Positions 62,813-64,000 of a stretch of DNA of 64,000 nucleotides are shown piece after piece. Source of the stretch: Puffinus mauretanicus (Eukaryota; Chordata; Aves; Procellariiformes; Procellariidae). Location of the stretch: positions 24,401 to 88,400 of the forward strand of contig JAJKFH010001051.1 of the NCBI GenBank assembly GCA_023333565.1. Direction: 5' to 3'. The translations under genes and the position numbers were made by a program. Numbering within the stretch: the first letter of the stretch is position 1; every line of letters begins with the position of its first letter. The notes below the pieces were generated by a model. That model did not search any database. It worked only from the letters and a program-made list of their open reading frames with translations, and was not told where the DNA came from.

Positions 62813-64000
62813 TCATTGGCTATTTTCACCCCAAATCAAATCCCCTTGAGGTACACATTGGACTTTCCCATCCTTTTGCATTACCACCAAGTGCACCCAG
62901 GTCCTTGAGCAAAAGCAATCCCACAAATGGGTTTTCTTTTGCCCGAGGCAGGAGTAACCCATACTGTCTTCCCCATATTTTTTTATGTGCACTACAGGGA
63001 CATTATTCCCCTCTACAGTATGTAAAAGTTTTGATTGGCAGGGCCAGCTTGATTGGCAGCTTCCCTAGTGTTGACCAACCAGGTGGCCTTTGCTAAATGT
63101 GTATCCAGTGTTGCACCATGTGTCCCACCACCCATTGCCCTCAGTGTAGTCTTTAGCAGTCCGTTGTATTGTTCGATTTTCCCAGAGGCTGGTGCATGGT
63201 AGGGGGATGTAATAGACCCACTCAATGCCATGCTCTTTGTGAGTGTCTATGAGGGGTGTTTGAGATGAGTCCCCGTTGTCTGACTCAATTCTTTCTACCA
63301 GGGTGCCATGTCGCCATAGGACTTGCTTTTCAAGGCCCAGGATGGTGTTCGGGCAGTGGCATGGGACGCGGGACATGTTTTCCAGCCATCGGTGTTGCTT
63401 CCACCATGTAGGTGAGAGCACATGGCTTGCCCTGTATGGGGTTTGTGAGAGTGTGATATAATCAATCTGCCAAGCCTCCCCATATTTATATTTCAGCCAT
63501 CGTCCTCCATACCAAAGAGGCTTTACTCACTTGGCTTGCTTGATTGCAGCGCATGTTTCACATTCATGGATAACCTGTGCAATAGTGTCCATGGTCAAGT
63601 CCACCCCTCGATCACAAGCCCATCTGTATGTTGCGTCTCTTCCTTGATGGGCTGAGGTGTCATGGGCCCACCGAGCTATAAATAATTCACCCTTATGTTG
63701 CCAGTCCAGATCTACCTGAGCCACTACGATCTTAGCAGCCTGGTCCACCTGCTGGTTGTTCTGATGTTCTTCAGTGGCCCGACTCTTGGGCACGTGAGCA
63801 TCTACGTGACGTACTTTTACAGCCAGGTTCTCTACCTGGGCAGCAATATCTTGCCACAGTGCGGCAGCCCAGATGGGTTTACCTCTGCGCTGCCAGTTGT
63901 TCTGCTTCCACTGCTGCAACCACCCCCACAGGGCATTTGCCACCATCCATGAGTCAGTATAGAGATAAAGGACTGGCCATTTTTCTCATTCAGCAATGTC
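62813..64000 (-). pseudogene. Decayed retroviral pol: RNase H end and integrase (5' part outside the window)
   Basis: This is the 3' end of an endogenous retroviral pol gene. RNase H is shown by TDSW (Asp codon 63953-63955) and by HVDAH followed by NNQQVDQAAKI. Integrase follows with its zinc-binding His-His-Cys-Cys set (HDTSAH and CETC, about 63680-63545). The first catalytic Asp is in WQIDYI (63461-63463), the second in SDNG (63278-63280), and the Glu in GKIEQYNG (63172-63174). The Asp-Glu spacing is 106 nt, close to the 108 expected for DX35E. A C-terminal reading ends at 62813. Breaks are in-frame stops at 63986-63988 and 63527-63529, a frame change at the G-run 63202-63206, and another near 63010-63020. 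It is clearly inactive. The 5-bp target duplication of the related solo LTR and the lack of env suggest a class III (ERVL-like) element, but class assignment is inference. Confidence 0.9.

Overview
The window is vertebrate nuclear DNA, almost certainly from a bird. Three exons on the + strand encode the C-terminal end of the pacemaker channel HCN1. The interspersed repeats are CR1 LINE fragments and avian-type endogenous retroviral LTRs. Overall the DNA is AT-rich and gene-poor with few repeats, as expected for an avian gene desert. From memory HCN1 is Z-linked in chicken, so a Z-chromosome origin is plausible but cannot be shown here. I see no bacterial features, CRISPR array, tRNA or rRNA.

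Layout. 1-5807 is the 3' part of an HCN1 intron. 5808-6048 (241 bp), 20177-20341 (165 bp) and 22365-23173 (809 bp, ends in TGA) are the last three coding exons, matching exons 6, 7 and 8 of the usual eight-exon HCN genes. They are separated by introns of about 14.1 kb and 2.0 kb. Together they give 404 residues: the end of the C-linker, the whole cAMP-binding domain and the disordered C-terminal tail ending in SNL. All reading frames join cleanly, so the gene looks intact here. An AT-rich 3' UTR follows, with a plausible proximal polyadenylation site at 24468 and possible distal ones up to about 29.9 kb.

From about 30 kb to the right edge I find no convincing protein-coding gene. This part holds four CR1 fragments (32.9-33.9, 41.9-42.2, 51.4-51.7 and 58.4-58.7 kb). 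It also holds two solo LTRs of one family on the - strand (37.8-38.4 and 47.5-48.0 kb) and an LTR-like element with a tandemly duplicated 144-bp unit (49.9-51.0 kb). An isolated CpG cluster lies at 52.95-53.21 kb and a (GAAAAA)n tract at 59.15-59.38 kb. At the right edge is the 3' end of a decayed - strand endogenous retrovirus: RNase H, integrase, then a 3' LTR at 61.8-62.35 kb. A further LTR-like element lies antisense to HCN1 in its last intron (about 21.66-22.06 kb).

The only functional unit supported is HCN1. I find no evidence for a new multi-gene system. The most useful second looks are the env-less provirus running off the right edge, the duplicated unit at 50.5 kb, the isolated CpG cluster at 53 kb and the GC-rich terminal HCN1 exon with its long 3' UTR.
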